From Anaerolineaceae bacterium (GTDB lineage Bacteria; Chloroflexota; Anaerolineae; Anaerolineales; Anaerolineaceae): a DNA stretch of 64,000 bases. Shown piece after piece: positions 53,450 through 63,143 of this stretch. Numbering within the stretch: the stretch's first letter is position 1; each line of letters begins with the position of its first letter. The translations under genes and the position numbers were made by a program. Below the pieces are notes generated by a model. It was not told the origin of the DNA. It was given only the letters and a program-made list of their open reading frames with translations, and made no database searches. Location: the NCBI GenBank assembly GCA_030653365.1, contig JAURZL010000009.1, forward strand, positions 1 through 64,000, given 5' to 3'.

Positions 53450-54439
53450 TCAGGCAAACAGGAATTCTGAAAGATCTTCAGCAGTCAAACCCCCAAAATA
53501 ATCTTTCAATTCAATTTCTTCCAATGATTGTTGTAAATGGATTTTGTCATAACGAACACCGATTAACTTGGTTTCAATATCCCCGACATCACGCAAGCCA
53601 AGAAAATCTCCAAACAATTTTATTTCCTGAATATTCCCATTGTGTACTTCGATGCGGGCATCAATCTGACCAAAGGAGAAACGCCTGGTTTTCTGAATAT
53701 TGAATTTTGGGGAGCAGCCAAAATTCCAATCCCATTGCTGGTATCGCTCTTCGGAAATCTTATAAATTGAATCCCAGTCTTCCCGGGTGAGTTGATAGGT
53801 TAGATTATCTGTCTCAGCAAGAATTCCATTCTTTACTCGCTCACGAAATTTCAAAATATCCATCGATTCGGATAAATACTCGCTGATATTTGCTACCCGG
53901 CTGCGTACAGATTTAATCCCTTTGGAAATAATCTTTGCTGTTTTTACATTTAATGCGTCGGAAACTTTTGATAAATCCGAATTGAATAACAAGGTGCCAT
54001 GACTGACCAGTCGTGTTCCTTTAGCATATTGAGCATTACCGGAGATCTTGCGGTCTTCAACAACAATATCATTGCGGCCATTCATTTCCGCGGGAACACC
54101 CATTTCATTCAGAATTTTTACAACCGGTGCTGTAAATTTCTTGAAATTGTGTAAGAATTCTCTACCATTCATATTGATAAAACTAAAATTGAGATTACCA
54201 TGGTCATGATATACGGCACCACCACCCGAAAGCCGCCTGACCACATGAATTTTGTGTTCCTGTACGTAGGAATAATTTATCTCTTCGAGGGTGTTCTGGT
54301 TTCTGCCGATAATGATGGAAGGTTCGTTGATATAGAACAGCAAAATATCACCTTCCACCTGCAGATTGCGGAGCAGGTGTTCTTCAATTGCCAGATTGAT
54401 ACGTGGATCGTATTGGTTTTCATTATCAACAAAAATCAC
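53450..54439 (-). CDS. lplA: Lipoate-protein ligase A family
   Basis: A 329-residue enzyme that attaches lipoate (free or transferred) to lipoyl domains. Motifs are NLAIEEHLLRN, YINEPSIIIGRNQNTLEEIN, VVRRLSGGGAVYHDHGNLNFSF (lipoyl-AMP binding) and ISGNAQYAKGTRLVSHGTLL with the catalytic Lys. A C-terminal accessory domain is present (RRFSFGQIDARIEVHNGNI). The only lipoyl acceptor in the window is the E2 at 8984. Expressed alone on the minus strand. Confidence 0.93.
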   Translation of the reverse strand: MIFVDNENQYDPRINLAIEEHLLRNLQVEGDILLFYINEPSIIIGRNQNTLEEINYSYVQEHKIHVVRRLSGGGAVYHDHGNLNFSFINMNGREFLHNFKKFTAPVVKILNEMGVPAEMNGRNDIVVEDRKISGNAQYAKGTRLVSHGTLLFNSDLSKVSDALNVKTAKIISKGIKSVRSRVANISEYLSESMDILKFRERVKNGILAETDNLTYQLTREDWDSIYKISEERYQQWDWNFGCSPKFNIQKTRRFSFGQIDARIEVHNGNIQEIKLFGDFLGLRDVGDIETKLIGVRYDKIHLQQSLEEIELKDYFGGLTAEDLSEFLFA

Positions 54440-54553
54440 CGATGAACCTCCATTGGATGTGGTTTTAAATTATATCAATAGTTAAACGGATAAAGGTCCA
54501 AAAATAATTTGATCAGAGATATTGATAAAGCCAGTGGATTCCGCCAGAAAAGC

Positions 54554-55018
54554 TTATTCTGGTGCTCCATTACTGACCCATTCCCAGACAATTTTAGTTT
54601 GTTCTTTGGTCAAGTACCCGGGATGATTGCCGGAATATTTCAGTTTGATAAAAATATGAGACTCCTCCGGGTTTCCTGGAAGAATAATTTTACCGATATT
54701 ACTTCCCTGCATTATTCTTGAATAAGATCCAACCGAAAGTCCACCGGTTGGAGTGGTACCATGGCATTCAAGACATTGCTCCACAAAAATATCCTTGATA
54801 CCGGTTTCCCAGGTGACCGAGTCAGCGGGAGTCGTTTCTGAGGCTGTATCGGTAACAGTTGGCGATGGGAAGATCTGCGAGGTTGATTCAGCCATGATGG
54901 TGGGTGATGGAATTATTTGATTGTTGCTTGAAAAAACCGGAGTGCATGCAGAAATTGACATTATCGATAGCACAAAAATAAGATTTAATTTACTGAATAA
55001 TGGAAAAATTCTGATCAT
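54554..55018 (-). CDS. Lipoprotein with a single haem c-binding domain
   Basis: A 154-residue exported protein. Starting at 55018 (AAGGA upstream) it has a lipoprotein signal (LIFVLSIMSISACTPVF), a Ser/Thr/Pro-rich linker, and a small c-type cytochrome domain with the haem motif CLECH in IFVEQCLECHGTTPTGGL and a distal Met candidate in SRIMQGS. The final KTKIVWEWVSNGAPE-like end (QTKIVWEWVSNGAPE) is common in planctomycete-type and related cytochrome domains. Electron partner unknown; no cytochrome maturation genes are near. Confidence 0.78.
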   Translation of the reverse strand: MIRIFPLFSKLNLIFVLSIMSISACTPVFSSNNQIIPSPTIMAESTSQIFPSPTVTDTASETTPADSVTWETGIKDIFVEQCLECHGTTPTGGLSVGSYSRIMQGSNIGKIILPGNPEESHIFIKLKYSGNHPGYLTKEQTKIVWEWVSNGAPE

Positions 55019-55453
55019 GTATTCCTTGTGTTTCATTCCAATTTGATTTGCTCGAAGCACAATATTATCAAACCAATCAGCATGTGTCAAAGAATTTCTT
55101 TGTACACTTTTGTGGTTCCATTTAAGTACAGATTACTGATTGTCTTACAATAAGAATGGTGGTTTGCTATCCATCATAGAATGAATTTTCCTTTTTCTCC
55201 CTATGAATTGTTGTTATATCTGGTAACCTTTCAGGCAGAACCAAAAACAAGATAGCCAATAAAGGGAAATGGTCTGGTTGCTGAAATATATACCTGATGG
55301 AAAGATGGAAAACTTGAATCATATGCTAGAATAAAAAAAAGCATTATAAGATAAATTCAATACTGATCTCTACCAAAAAGTTTTTTTGTCTACTCAAAAA
55401 TTAATAATATCAAATATAAAACTCAATCAAGGAATACCAGGAGAAAATTCTAA
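55019..55453. other. Non-coding region upstream of pyrB
   Basis: No gene is seen over about 430 bases. A 15-bp palindrome CAAAGAA-T-TTCTTTG (55088-55102) lies between the divergent lipoprotein and pyrB genes and could be an operator. No PyrR-type attenuator could be made out by eye. Confidence 0.4.
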
Positions 55454-56389
55454 ATGACAAGTGTATTAACCGGTAAAGATATCTTACATGTAAAAGACAT
55501 CAAGTTGGAGCATATCAGTCTTGTTTTAGAAACAGCTTCTCGTTTTGAACAAGTTTTGGCATTGGGTGGTAGATTATTTAACATGGATGGGAAAGTACTA
55601 GCTGTTTTGTTTTATGAACCTTCTACACATACCCGATTATCATTTGAGACTGCAATGCTACGATTGGGAGGTCACGTTGTCTCCACATCCCAGGGTGCTC
55701 TGGCAAGTTCAGCAGTCAAAGGCGAAACGTTATATGATACAGGAAAAATGATCAGTGGTTATGCTGATATTGCAGTCATTCGTCATATGTTGCCAGGAAG
55801 TGCTCAAGACTTTGCTAATGGAGCAAGCGTTCCTGTGATCAATGGCGGAGATGGAGCACGTGAACACCCAACGCAGGCTTTGGTCGATTTATATACCATT
55901 CAAAAGGAACGCGGTGGTTTAAACAATTTGGCGGTAACGCTGGCGGGAGACCTCAAAAATGGACGAACCGTGCATTCACTTTCCTGGTTATTAGGTAAAT
56001 ATGGCCCACGGTTTTATTTTGTTTCACCAGAAGAATTACGGATGCCAGCAGAAATCACACAAGCCTTACGGGATGATGGTATCGAAGTAGTTGAAACCAG
56101 TAACTTATACGAAGCAGCTTCAAAGAGCGATGTTTTGTATATGACACGTATACAAAAAGAGCGTTTTGATGATTTAAGCTTGTTTGAACGATTAAAAGGG
56201 ACTTACGTGATTAATTTTGATTTGATTGAGAATTCCAAATCGGGCATAACCATCATGCATCCTCTTCCACGTACTGATGAAATTGATCGTGAAATCGATA
56301 ATTATGAAGGTGCAGCATATTTTCGACAGGCTGCCAATGGTGGTCCAATTCGTATGGCAATTATCGCACTTTTAACTGGTTGTGAATAA
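55454..56389 (+). CDS. pyrB: Aspartate carbamoyltransferase catalytic subunit
   Basis: A 311-residue enzyme of pyrimidine synthesis that joins carbamoyl phosphate and aspartate. Family features are VLFYEPSTHTRLSFETAMLRLGG, EHPTQALVDLYTI, TLAGDLKNGRTVHSL (the PyrB-specific GDLxxxRTVHS) and IMHPLPRTDEI. The carbamoyl-phosphate motif is STHTR instead of STRTR: the Arg that contacts the transferred group (Arg54 in E. coli) is His, codon CAT. This is unusual and might lower or change activity. CAGGAG precedes the ATG. No pyrI or other pyr gene is adjacent; pckA follows 37 bases on. Confidence 0.88.
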   Translation: MTSVLTGKDILHVKDIKLEHISLVLETASRFEQVLALGGRLFNMDGKVLAVLFYEPSTHTRLSFETAMLRLGGHVVSTSQGALASSAVKGETLYDTGKMISGYADIAVIRHMLPGSAQDFANGASVPVINGGDGAREHPTQALVDLYTIQKERGGLNNLAVTLAGDLKNGRTVHSLSWLLGKYGPRFYFVSPEELRMPAEITQALRDDGIEVVETSNLYEAASKSDVLYMTRIQKERFDDLSLFERLKGTYVINFDLIENSKSGITIMHPLPRTDEIDREIDNYEGAAYFRQAANGGPIRMAIIALLTGCE

Positions 56390-56426
56390 GACCTTATAAA
56401 AAATTATTACAAATGGAGATTTGGTT

Positions 56427-58013
56427 ATGAATCCTTCTTTTGAATTGGTTACAAAAACTCAGGTGACAGCTAAAAAAACGCACTGGAATTTAAAACCTCC
56501 TTTGCTTTATGAACAGGTCATCCAGCACCGTGAAGCGATGATGGCGGAATTTGGTCCACTTGTAATTTATACCGGGAAGTCCACCGGGCGCTCACCAAAA
56601 GATAAATTCTTTGTTTATGAATCCTCAAGCCAGGATCATATTTGGTGGAATAAGGATAATAAATCATTTCCGATTGAAAAATTTGAAAAACTAAAAGCGC
56701 GGGTTTTAGAATACTTCCAACAGAAGGAGATCTATGTGCAGGATTGTTATGGTGGAGCTGATCCGGATTACCGGTTTCCAGTCCGAATCGTTACAGATAC
56801 TGCCTGGGGTAGCTTGTTTGCGTATAATATGTTCATTCATGCTGATGCGCTTTCTCCGCAGGATTTTAACCCGGAAGTGACCGTTTTGGTAGCATCCGGT
56901 TTTGAAGCAGAACCGGATATTGATGGAACACGTTCGGATGTTGTTATTGCTATCAACCTTGCGCAAAAAATGGCAGTGATTGCAGGTACTCGCTATGCTG
57001 GGGAAATTAAAAAAACGATCTTTACTGTTTTAAATTATCTTTTTCCGTTACAGGGCATTTTCCCCATGCATTGTTCCGCCAATATTGGTCCGGAAGGGGA
57101 TACAGCTCTATTTTTTGGTTTGAGTGGCACCGGAAAAACCACATTGTCAGCAGAATCAAAACGGGTTTTGATCGGCGATGATGAGCATGGCTGGAGTGAT
57201 CATGGCGTTTTTAATTTTGAAGGTGGTTGTTATGCGAAAGTAATCCGGCTTTCGGAAAAAGATGAGCCCGAAATTTATCGCATGACAAGACGCTTTGGAA
57301 CAATCCTTGAAAATGTTGTGATTGATTCGGCTACCAGAAAAATTGATTTGGATGATGCAACCATCACTGAAAATACCCGCGCCTCCTATATGCTGCGTGA
57401 GTTGGAAAATCACGAACCCTCTGGCATGGGCGGACATCCGAAAAATATTATTTTCCTGACAGCAGATGCCTTTGGTGTTTTACCTCCATTAGCAAAATTA
57501 ACCCCTGAACAAGCCATGTACCATTTTCTTTCAGGCTACACAGCCAAGGTGGCAGGTACTGAAAAAGGGATCAAGGAACCACAAGCTACGTTCAGTAATT
57601 GTTTTGGTGGTCCCTTCATGGTACACCATCCTTCCGTATACGCAAAATTACTTGGGGAAAAAATTGAAAAGCATCAAGTGAATTGTTGGTTGGTTAACAC
57701 AGGTTGGACCGGTGGACCTTATGGCGAAGGTTCTCGAATGAAAATTGCTTTTACACGTAAAATGGTGGATGAATTATTGAGTGGATCCTTGAATTCTGTG
57801 GAATATGAGATTGATCCAGTATTCGGATTGCAGGTACCTGAGTCCTGTCCTGGTATACCTCAGGAGGTACTCAACCCCCGTAAAACCTGGAAGGATCCAT
57901 TGGCGTACGATGCCCAGGCGAAAAAATTAGCTGTAATGTTCCAGGAAAATTTCAAACAATTCGCCGATGGTGTGCCTGACGAGGTACTTACAGCAGGTCC
58001 ACGAATAATATAA
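56427..58013 (+). CDS. pckA: Phosphoenolpyruvate carboxykinase (ATP)
   Basis: A 528-residue enzyme that interconverts oxaloacetate + ATP and phosphoenolpyruvate + ADP + CO2. Conserved parts are GPLVIYTGKSTGRSPKDKF, the P-loop FFGLSGTGKTTLSAE, the metal site LIGDDEHGWSDHGVFNFEGG, and the VNTGWTGGPYGEGSRM segment. ATG 56427 has GGAG upstream; TTG 56421 is possible. Normal length. It may serve gluconeogenesis or, in a fermenting anaerobe, run toward oxaloacetate. Confidence 0.96.
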   Translation: MNPSFELVTKTQVTAKKTHWNLKPPLLYEQVIQHREAMMAEFGPLVIYTGKSTGRSPKDKFFVYESSSQDHIWWNKDNKSFPIEKFEKLKARVLEYFQQKEIYVQDCYGGADPDYRFPVRIVTDTAWGSLFAYNMFIHADALSPQDFNPEVTVLVASGFEAEPDIDGTRSDVVIAINLAQKMAVIAGTRYAGEIKKTIFTVLNYLFPLQGIFPMHCSANIGPEGDTALFFGLSGTGKTTLSAESKRVLIGDDEHGWSDHGVFNFEGGCYAKVIRLSEKDEPEIYRMTRRFGTILENVVIDSATRKIDLDDATITENTRASYMLRELENHEPSGMGGHPKNIIFLTADAFGVLPPLAKLTPEQAMYHFLSGYTAKVAGTEKGIKEPQATFSNCFGGPFMVHHPSVYAKLLGEKIEKHQVNCWLVNTGWTGGPYGEGSRMKIAFTRKMVDELLSGSLNSVEYEIDPVFGLQVPESCPGIPQEVLNPRKTWKDPLAYDAQAKKLAVMFQENFKQFADGVPDEVLTAGPRII

Positions 58014-58242
58014 GATCATATTCATGGATTATTAGGTGGAAATTACTTAACAACTTTCTGCTCAGTGTATTTAATTGATTGAGAAGACATTATCTTCGCA
58101 AGCATAGAAATTCTTGAAAAGGATTAGGTATTTTTATAGTATAGTCTACTTAAAATCTGTCAAGAACCATGTTTATTGGTATATCTAATCAGGCATGATA
58201 TTTCTTATTGCCTAATAATTTTTGGTTTGCTATACTCATAAG

Positions 58243-60831
58243 ATGTTTTTTAATTTTTCACCTTATGCATTGTCATTATTTCTTGTCGCATTTGTCGCGG
58301 TTATACTTTTCTGGTTGACACTCAAAAAACGCAAGGATCCAGGTGGGTATGCACTTCTGGGTGTGTTGTTGTCTTTGATAGTTTGGTCGTTTTTCGCAGG
58401 CATGAGTGCCGGGTTCTCCTCGATCGCTTATAAGATCATTGCAACGAAGCTTGCGTATTTTGGGATTGTCAGTCTTCCAGTAAACCTGCTCCTATTTTCG
58501 CTATATTACACCAGCAATGATAAAAGGTTGAATATATTACGAATTTTCATTCTGTGGTTCATTCCTTTCATAGGTCTTTTTCTAATTCTCACAAATGAAC
58601 AACATGGAATGATCTGGACGGGATTTACTTATCGTACATCTTTATTCGGCAGTACTTTGGTGTTTGAACGCGGGTATGGTTTTTGGGGATTGATTATTTA
58701 TTTTTATTCCTGCGTCATGTTTACGATATTTTTGATTATCTGGACAGCATTTCGGTTTCGATATATTTACCGAAAAAACATGACAATTCTGATGGTGATG
58801 GTTCCATTTTCGTTGTTGATCAATATATTGTATATTTTCAATGTTTTTCCGGATTTGAGTGGTTATGACCCGACGCCATTTTCCTTAATTCTTTTCAGTT
58901 CCTTGATGGTGTGGAGTTTTTCTAAACATAAGTTCTTTGACCTCTCTCCAATTGGTCGAGAGGTTGTAATCGATCAAATGCGGGCACTTTTGTTAATTTT
59001 AGACACAAAAATGAGGATTGTTGATTTTAATCATCCCATGCAAACGCTCATATCGAACGTCAACCACGGTGCTAAATTGATTCCTCAAAAAGAACTAGTC
59101 GGACAGTCAATGCAAAAAATCTTTACCAATTGGCCAGAATTTATCGACAACATTACTGAAAATAACCCGGAGAACAATGAAATTGAATTATGTCTGGAAA
59201 ATGAACGTTTTATATTCGAAGTCCAGATGAAAGCATTAGAAAACCGTGACCAAAAATCATTGGGCTGGCTAATTTTCCTGTTTGATATCACTGATCGTAT
59301 TCACATCATCGAAGCTGAAATCCGCAACCGGCAAATCGCACAATCTCTACATGAAGTAGCCATGGTGGTAAATTCAACTTTGGATCCCCAAAACACTTTG
59401 AATCTTGCACTCGAACAGATTGGAAAAATCATTAAGTATGATATTGCCAACATCTCAATCTTAATTGGAGAAGAAAGGGTGATTGAATTTCAGCGTGGAT
59501 ACAAGGATCCTGATGCGATCATTGGGCTAAGAGTTCCATTAGAGAATAGTCCCCACCAACAGGCACTCATTCACCGGCACCCAGTGATGTATACAGATCT
59601 ACAAAAAGAATTTCCATCTTATCACCAACATCTTGTCGTAAAAGTTGATTCAATTTTGTGTATACCCATGTATGCAAAGGAAGATGTATTGGGATTTTTG
59701 ACGCTAGGGAGTGAAAAAAGAAATTATTTCAAAAATGAGGATATCTCGATCGCAGATGCCTATGCATCCCAGGTGGCGATTTCGCTGCAAAACTCACGAT
59801 TATATTCCCAGGTAAATCGCAGACTGAATGAACAATCCATTATGAATGAAATTATTCGTATCGGAACCAGTCGCATGGAAAAGAAAGATTTCGCCCGTGC
59901 GATAACGGGTCAGATTCATCGCTTTATTAAAACCCCTGATGTCCTTGTCATAGAAAATGACCCGGAGGAAGAAAGCTGGTCCTTTGTTGACTTAATTGAT
60001 GAACAGGAATACCAGATCAATAGGTCGTTTTCCAATAAGGATGGTCTAATTGGGTATCTTGTTCAACAAGGGAAACCTCTTCATTTAAAAACTCTGGCAA
60101 AGATAGAAGAATTTCTGAAAAATAACCAGCGCATAAATATTGGACCCATGCCAAAAACATTCATGGGAGCGCCGATGATCACGAAGAACAGGGTCATTGG
60201 TGCTATCGTAGCCCATGATTTAGAAAATGAGAAGGCTTATGATGAAGAAGATTACCAATTATTTTTGATGATTGCTTCCCAAGCTGCGATAGGATTCGAA
60301 AACGTCCAATTGATCAGTCAACTGGAATATCTTGCTAAAACTGATGCGCTTACCGGTATTTTTAATAGAGGTCATTTTCACAATGTCTCCACGAATATCC
60401 TCAAGACTGTAGAAAAAAACAAAACCCAGGTATCCATGATTATGATGGACGTCGATCTATTTAAAGGTCTTAATGATAGTCACGGACATCAGATAGGGGA
60501 CCTGGTCCTGCAAAATACAGTTGAAGTTTGCAAGTCACTGTTAAGAGATAATGATGTGATTGGCAGAGTGGGGGGAGAGGAATTTTCGATTGTGCTTCCA
60601 GAAACAACCCTGGATGAAGCACAAAAGATTGCTGAAAGAATCCGGCAAGCCATTGAGAAAATGAAAATCAACAATAACGGATCATCTGTAGAAACAACGG
60701 TGAGTTTGGGAGTTGCTTCATCTACCCAATTGGATATGGGAACTCTCGAGGATTTGATCCAGATATCAGATATGGCGTTGTATCAAGCGAAAGCAGATGG
60801 GCGCAATTGTGTACGGGTGTACAATTATTAA
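58243..60831 (+). CDS. Membrane diguanylate cyclase: 7TM-PAS-GAF-GAF-GGDEF
   Basis: An 862-residue signalling protein. Residues 1-225 hold seven hydrophobic spans of the histidine-kinase N-terminal 7TM type. A PAS domain lies at about 240-350 (MRIVDFNHPMQTLI...LFDITDR), then two GAF domains (HEVAMVVNSTLDPQNTLNLALEQI, and MNEIIRIGTSRMEKKDFARAI). The C-terminal 165 residues are a GGDEF domain with TDALTGIFNRGHF and the active-site signature RVGGEEFSIVLPE, so c-di-GMP synthesis is expected. No inhibitory RxxD site is obvious five residues before it. ATG 58243 is preferred over an upstream in-frame TTG. Confidence 0.92.
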   Translation: MFFNFSPYALSLFLVAFVAVILFWLTLKKRKDPGGYALLGVLLSLIVWSFFAGMSAGFSSIAYKIIATKLAYFGIVSLPVNLLLFSLYYTSNDKRLNILRIFILWFIPFIGLFLILTNEQHGMIWTGFTYRTSLFGSTLVFERGYGFWGLIIYFYSCVMFTIFLIIWTAFRFRYIYRKNMTILMVMVPFSLLINILYIFNVFPDLSGYDPTPFSLILFSSLMVWSFSKHKFFDLSPIGREVVIDQMRALLLILDTKMRIVDFNHPMQTLISNVNHGAKLIPQKELVGQSMQKIFTNWPEFIDNITENNPENNEIELCLENERFIFEVQMKALENRDQKSLGWLIFLFDITDRIHIIEAEIRNRQIAQSLHEVAMVVNSTLDPQNTLNLALEQIGKIIKYDIANISILIGEERVIEFQRGYKDPDAIIGLRVPLENSPHQQALIHRHPVMYTDLQKEFPSYHQHLVVKVDSILCIPMYAKEDVLGFLTLGSEKRNYFKNEDISIADAYASQVAISLQNSRLYSQVNRRLNEQSIMNEIIRIGTSRMEKKDFARAITGQIHRFIKTPDVLVIENDPEEESWSFVDLIDEQEYQINRSFSNKDGLIGYLVQQGKPLHLKTLAKIEEFLKNNQRINIGPMPKTFMGAPMITKNRVIGAIVAHDLENEKAYDEEDYQLFLMIASQAAIGFENVQLISQLEYLAKTDALTGIFNRGHFHNVSTNILKTVEKNKTQVSMIMMDVDLFKGLNDSHGHQIGDLVLQNTVEVCKSLLRDNDVIGRVGGEEFSIVLPETTLDEAQKIAERIRQAIEKMKINNNGSSVETTVSLGVASSTQLDMGTLEDLIQISDMALYQAKADGRNCVRVYNY

Positions 60832-60847
60832 AGAGCAGGAGTTGATG

Positions 60848-61483
60848 ATGAACCTGGAAGATTCCCTTTCATTAGAAAATCGAACAATTTTTGAATCACT
60901 AAATACCCCGATTCAAATTCAGGCTTTCCTGGATAGTATTCCTTACAGTCCGGAAGACGCTAACCGCTGCCCTCGGCGTGTTTTGGAAGACAGACAGGCG
61001 CACTGCCTGGATGGAGGATTATTTGCTGCTGCTGCTTTACGGCGTCTGGGTTATCCTCCGGTCATCATTGATATGCTCCCTGTTCCTGGACGTGATGATG
61101 ACCATGTCCTGGCCATTTTTCGACAGGGAAAGGGCATCGGGGCAATAGCAAAATCGAATTACGTTGGCTTACGCTTCCGCGAACCTGTTTTCCGCTCCAC
61201 AAGAGAATTGGTCATGTCATATTTTGAAGCTTTCTTTAATAGCTTCGGTGAAAAAACATTACGTGGATACACAGTTCCTTTTGATCTACGCAAACTGGAT
61301 CATCTGAATTGGGAAACAGATGACCGTGCTGCGGATGAAATTGAACAACATCTAAAACACTTGCGGGTAACTGCTGTGATTACTTCCGAGATGGAAGCAA
61401 GTCTTTCTCTTGTAGATAACCGCTATTTCGATGGCATGACCTTGGGGATTGATCCGAAGGGTGTTTATAAGATAAAAGGTTAA
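60848..61483 (+). CDS. Transglutaminase-like (papain-fold) protein
   Basis: A 211-residue cytoplasmic protein that resembles bacterial transglutaminase-like proteins: candidate catalytic Cys in RQAHCLDGGLFAAAAL, His in GRDDDHVLAIFRQ and a polar residue in AIAKSNYVGLRFRE. The Cys-His-Asp/Asn order and the spacing fit the fold, but the assignment is by eye. AGGAG lies 6 bases before ATG 60848. It follows the GGDEF gene by 16 bases and is likely co-transcribed. Confidence 0.65.
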   Translation: MNLEDSLSLENRTIFESLNTPIQIQAFLDSIPYSPEDANRCPRRVLEDRQAHCLDGGLFAAAALRRLGYPPVIIDMLPVPGRDDDHVLAIFRQGKGIGAIAKSNYVGLRFREPVFRSTRELVMSYFEAFFNSFGEKTLRGYTVPFDLRKLDHLNWETDDRAADEIEQHLKHLRVTAVITSEMEASLSLVDNRYFDGMTLGIDPKGVYKIKG

Positions 61484-61514
61484 AGTTGAAAGCTGAAAGT
61501 CGAAAGGGAAAAGC

Positions 61515-61532
61515 GAAATGCCTTAGCATTTC
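61515..61532 (+). terminator. Small hairpin after the transglutaminase-like gene
   Basis: GAAATGC-CTTA-GCATTTC forms a perfect 7-bp stem with a tetraloop, 31 bases after the stop. No T-run follows, so terminator activity is uncertain. Confidence 0.35.
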
Positions 61533-61663
61533 TATGATATTCAAAATAAATATTAATATACACGAAATTATTAGATGATTTCAAACAGGAATTATTATTA
61601 GTGGGGTGGGGGATAGTATAATTTATTAATAATTGTATAATTTATTGATCCTGGGAGAAGAAA

Positions 61664-62503
61664 ATGGAAATTGCATCGAAATTTATCATGGTGGGCAGGA
61701 TCAAAGTGCATTTTCTGGAAGCAGGGGAAGGTACGCAGATAGTACTGTTGTTGCATGGGGGCGGATTGGATTCAGGCGAGCTTTCCTGGGAATTATTAAT
61801 CCCGGAATTGGCAAAAAAAGCTCGTGTGATCGCTCTGGACTGGCCAGGATATGGAAAATCGGATAAACCGGATGTGTTATTTGACCTGCCTTTTTATTTG
61901 AATTTTTTCCCGCAATTCATGGATGCCATTGAAATTCAAAAAGCTGATCTGGTTGGTGTTTCCATGGGTGGTGCTATCGGATTGGGCAGTGCTCTGGATC
62001 ATCCAGATCGAGTTAACAAACTGGTTCTTGTAGACAGTTACGGATTGCAACGCAAGGCACCATTCCATAAACTCAGTTATCTGTTTGTGCGTATGCCAGG
62101 GATGCGGGCTTTGACATACTGGTCACTTCGCAGCCGGTCGCTGGTGAAATATTCCCTAGGAATGATCCTGAAACGGCCTGGTTCAGTGACAGAAGATCTG
62201 GTGGAGAAGGTTTACCAGCAATTACTCATACCGGGAGGCACCAAAGCATTTTCTGATTTTCAGAACGCAGATGTCGGATGGCAGGGTTTGAAAACGAATT
62301 TTCTGGATCGATTACCAGATTTAAAAGCCAAAACGCTGGTGATTCATGGAGGAAAGGACTCACTGGTGCCATTAGAAGCTTCCAAAGAAGCACATCACTT
62401 GATCCAGAAATCTGAGATGGTGATTATGGAAGGTTGTGGGCATTGGCCGCAGCGGGATCAACCTGAGGAGTTTAATAAACTGGTCAGTGAATTCCTGTTT
62501 TGA
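61664..62503 (+). CDS. Alpha/beta-fold hydrolase
   Basis: A 279-residue hydrolase. The oxyanion HGGG sits in LLHGGGLDSGELSW, the nucleophile Ser in DLVGVSMGGAIGLGSALDHPD, the acid Asp in LVIHGGKDSLVPLE and the catalytic His in MEGCGHWPQRDQPEEF, so the triad is complete. GGGAGAAG gives a good ribosome site. Relatives include C-C hydrolases (MhpC/BphD-like), esterases and dehalogenases. The substrate is not evident; the LigB-type dioxygenase at 28396 could in principle supply a ring-cleavage product but is 33 kb away. Confidence 0.87.
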   Translation: MEIASKFIMVGRIKVHFLEAGEGTQIVLLLHGGGLDSGELSWELLIPELAKKARVIALDWPGYGKSDKPDVLFDLPFYLNFFPQFMDAIEIQKADLVGVSMGGAIGLGSALDHPDRVNKLVLVDSYGLQRKAPFHKLSYLFVRMPGMRALTYWSLRSRSLVKYSLGMILKRPGSVTEDLVEKVYQQLLIPGGTKAFSDFQNADVGWQGLKTNFLDRLPDLKAKTLVIHGGKDSLVPLEASKEAHHLIQKSEMVIMEGCGHWPQRDQPEEFNKLVSEFLF

Positions 62504-63143
62504 GCACATAAATCCATTTCCGGGAAATTTATTTATAAATTCCAGGAGGGGATAAAAAAAATGTACAAAATTGAAAAGAATTAAATATTGGATAATTATG
62601 TAAGATAATATTCATTATATTACATAACTCACATATAAATAAATGCTTTTATTATTATCAGTGACTATGAAGTTGAAAATCATAACGAAAGAAACAAAAA
62701 CTAAAATTTCTAATAAACCGTTTAGATCGTAAGCTGACAGAAATCCTTTATTAGAAAAAACCATCGCACAGAGAATATTAAATTCATAAAATCATATTCC
62801 AACAAAAATTTATCGAGCGAGACACACTCATAAGAAACGTAAATAAATTTCAACCCCCTCCATTCTGCTGGACGGTCTCACCGAATAACGTTAAGCATAA
62901 ATTCTAAGAATATACGTTCCATCAATTTAACTTATACATCTAATTCAACCATAGAACATTACATTAAAATCAATATTTATCTATGTACAACGTATGTATA
63001 AACATAAATCAATCACCTCTCCCCTGCCCTTTCCACATAAATGACTTTCAACTTTAAACTGTCACCTAACTGATTTACTGTATAATGGATTTCAACCATT
63101 TTTCACCAATTTATTTATTTTTCACCAGTAGTAGGATCCAGCA
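62504..63143. other. AT-rich non-coding region
   Basis: About 640 bases with no supported gene and strong AT bias. A TATAAT at 63081-63086 is a plausible -10 for the following ferredoxin-like gene. A segment TTTTTCACCA occurs twice shortly after it. No tRNA, hairpin terminator or insertion-sequence ends were found. Confidence 0.45.

Noticed and set aside
62504..63143. tRNA or small RNA gene in the AT-rich gap
   Set aside because: No cloverleaf, conserved TTC loop or strong hairpin could be recognised.
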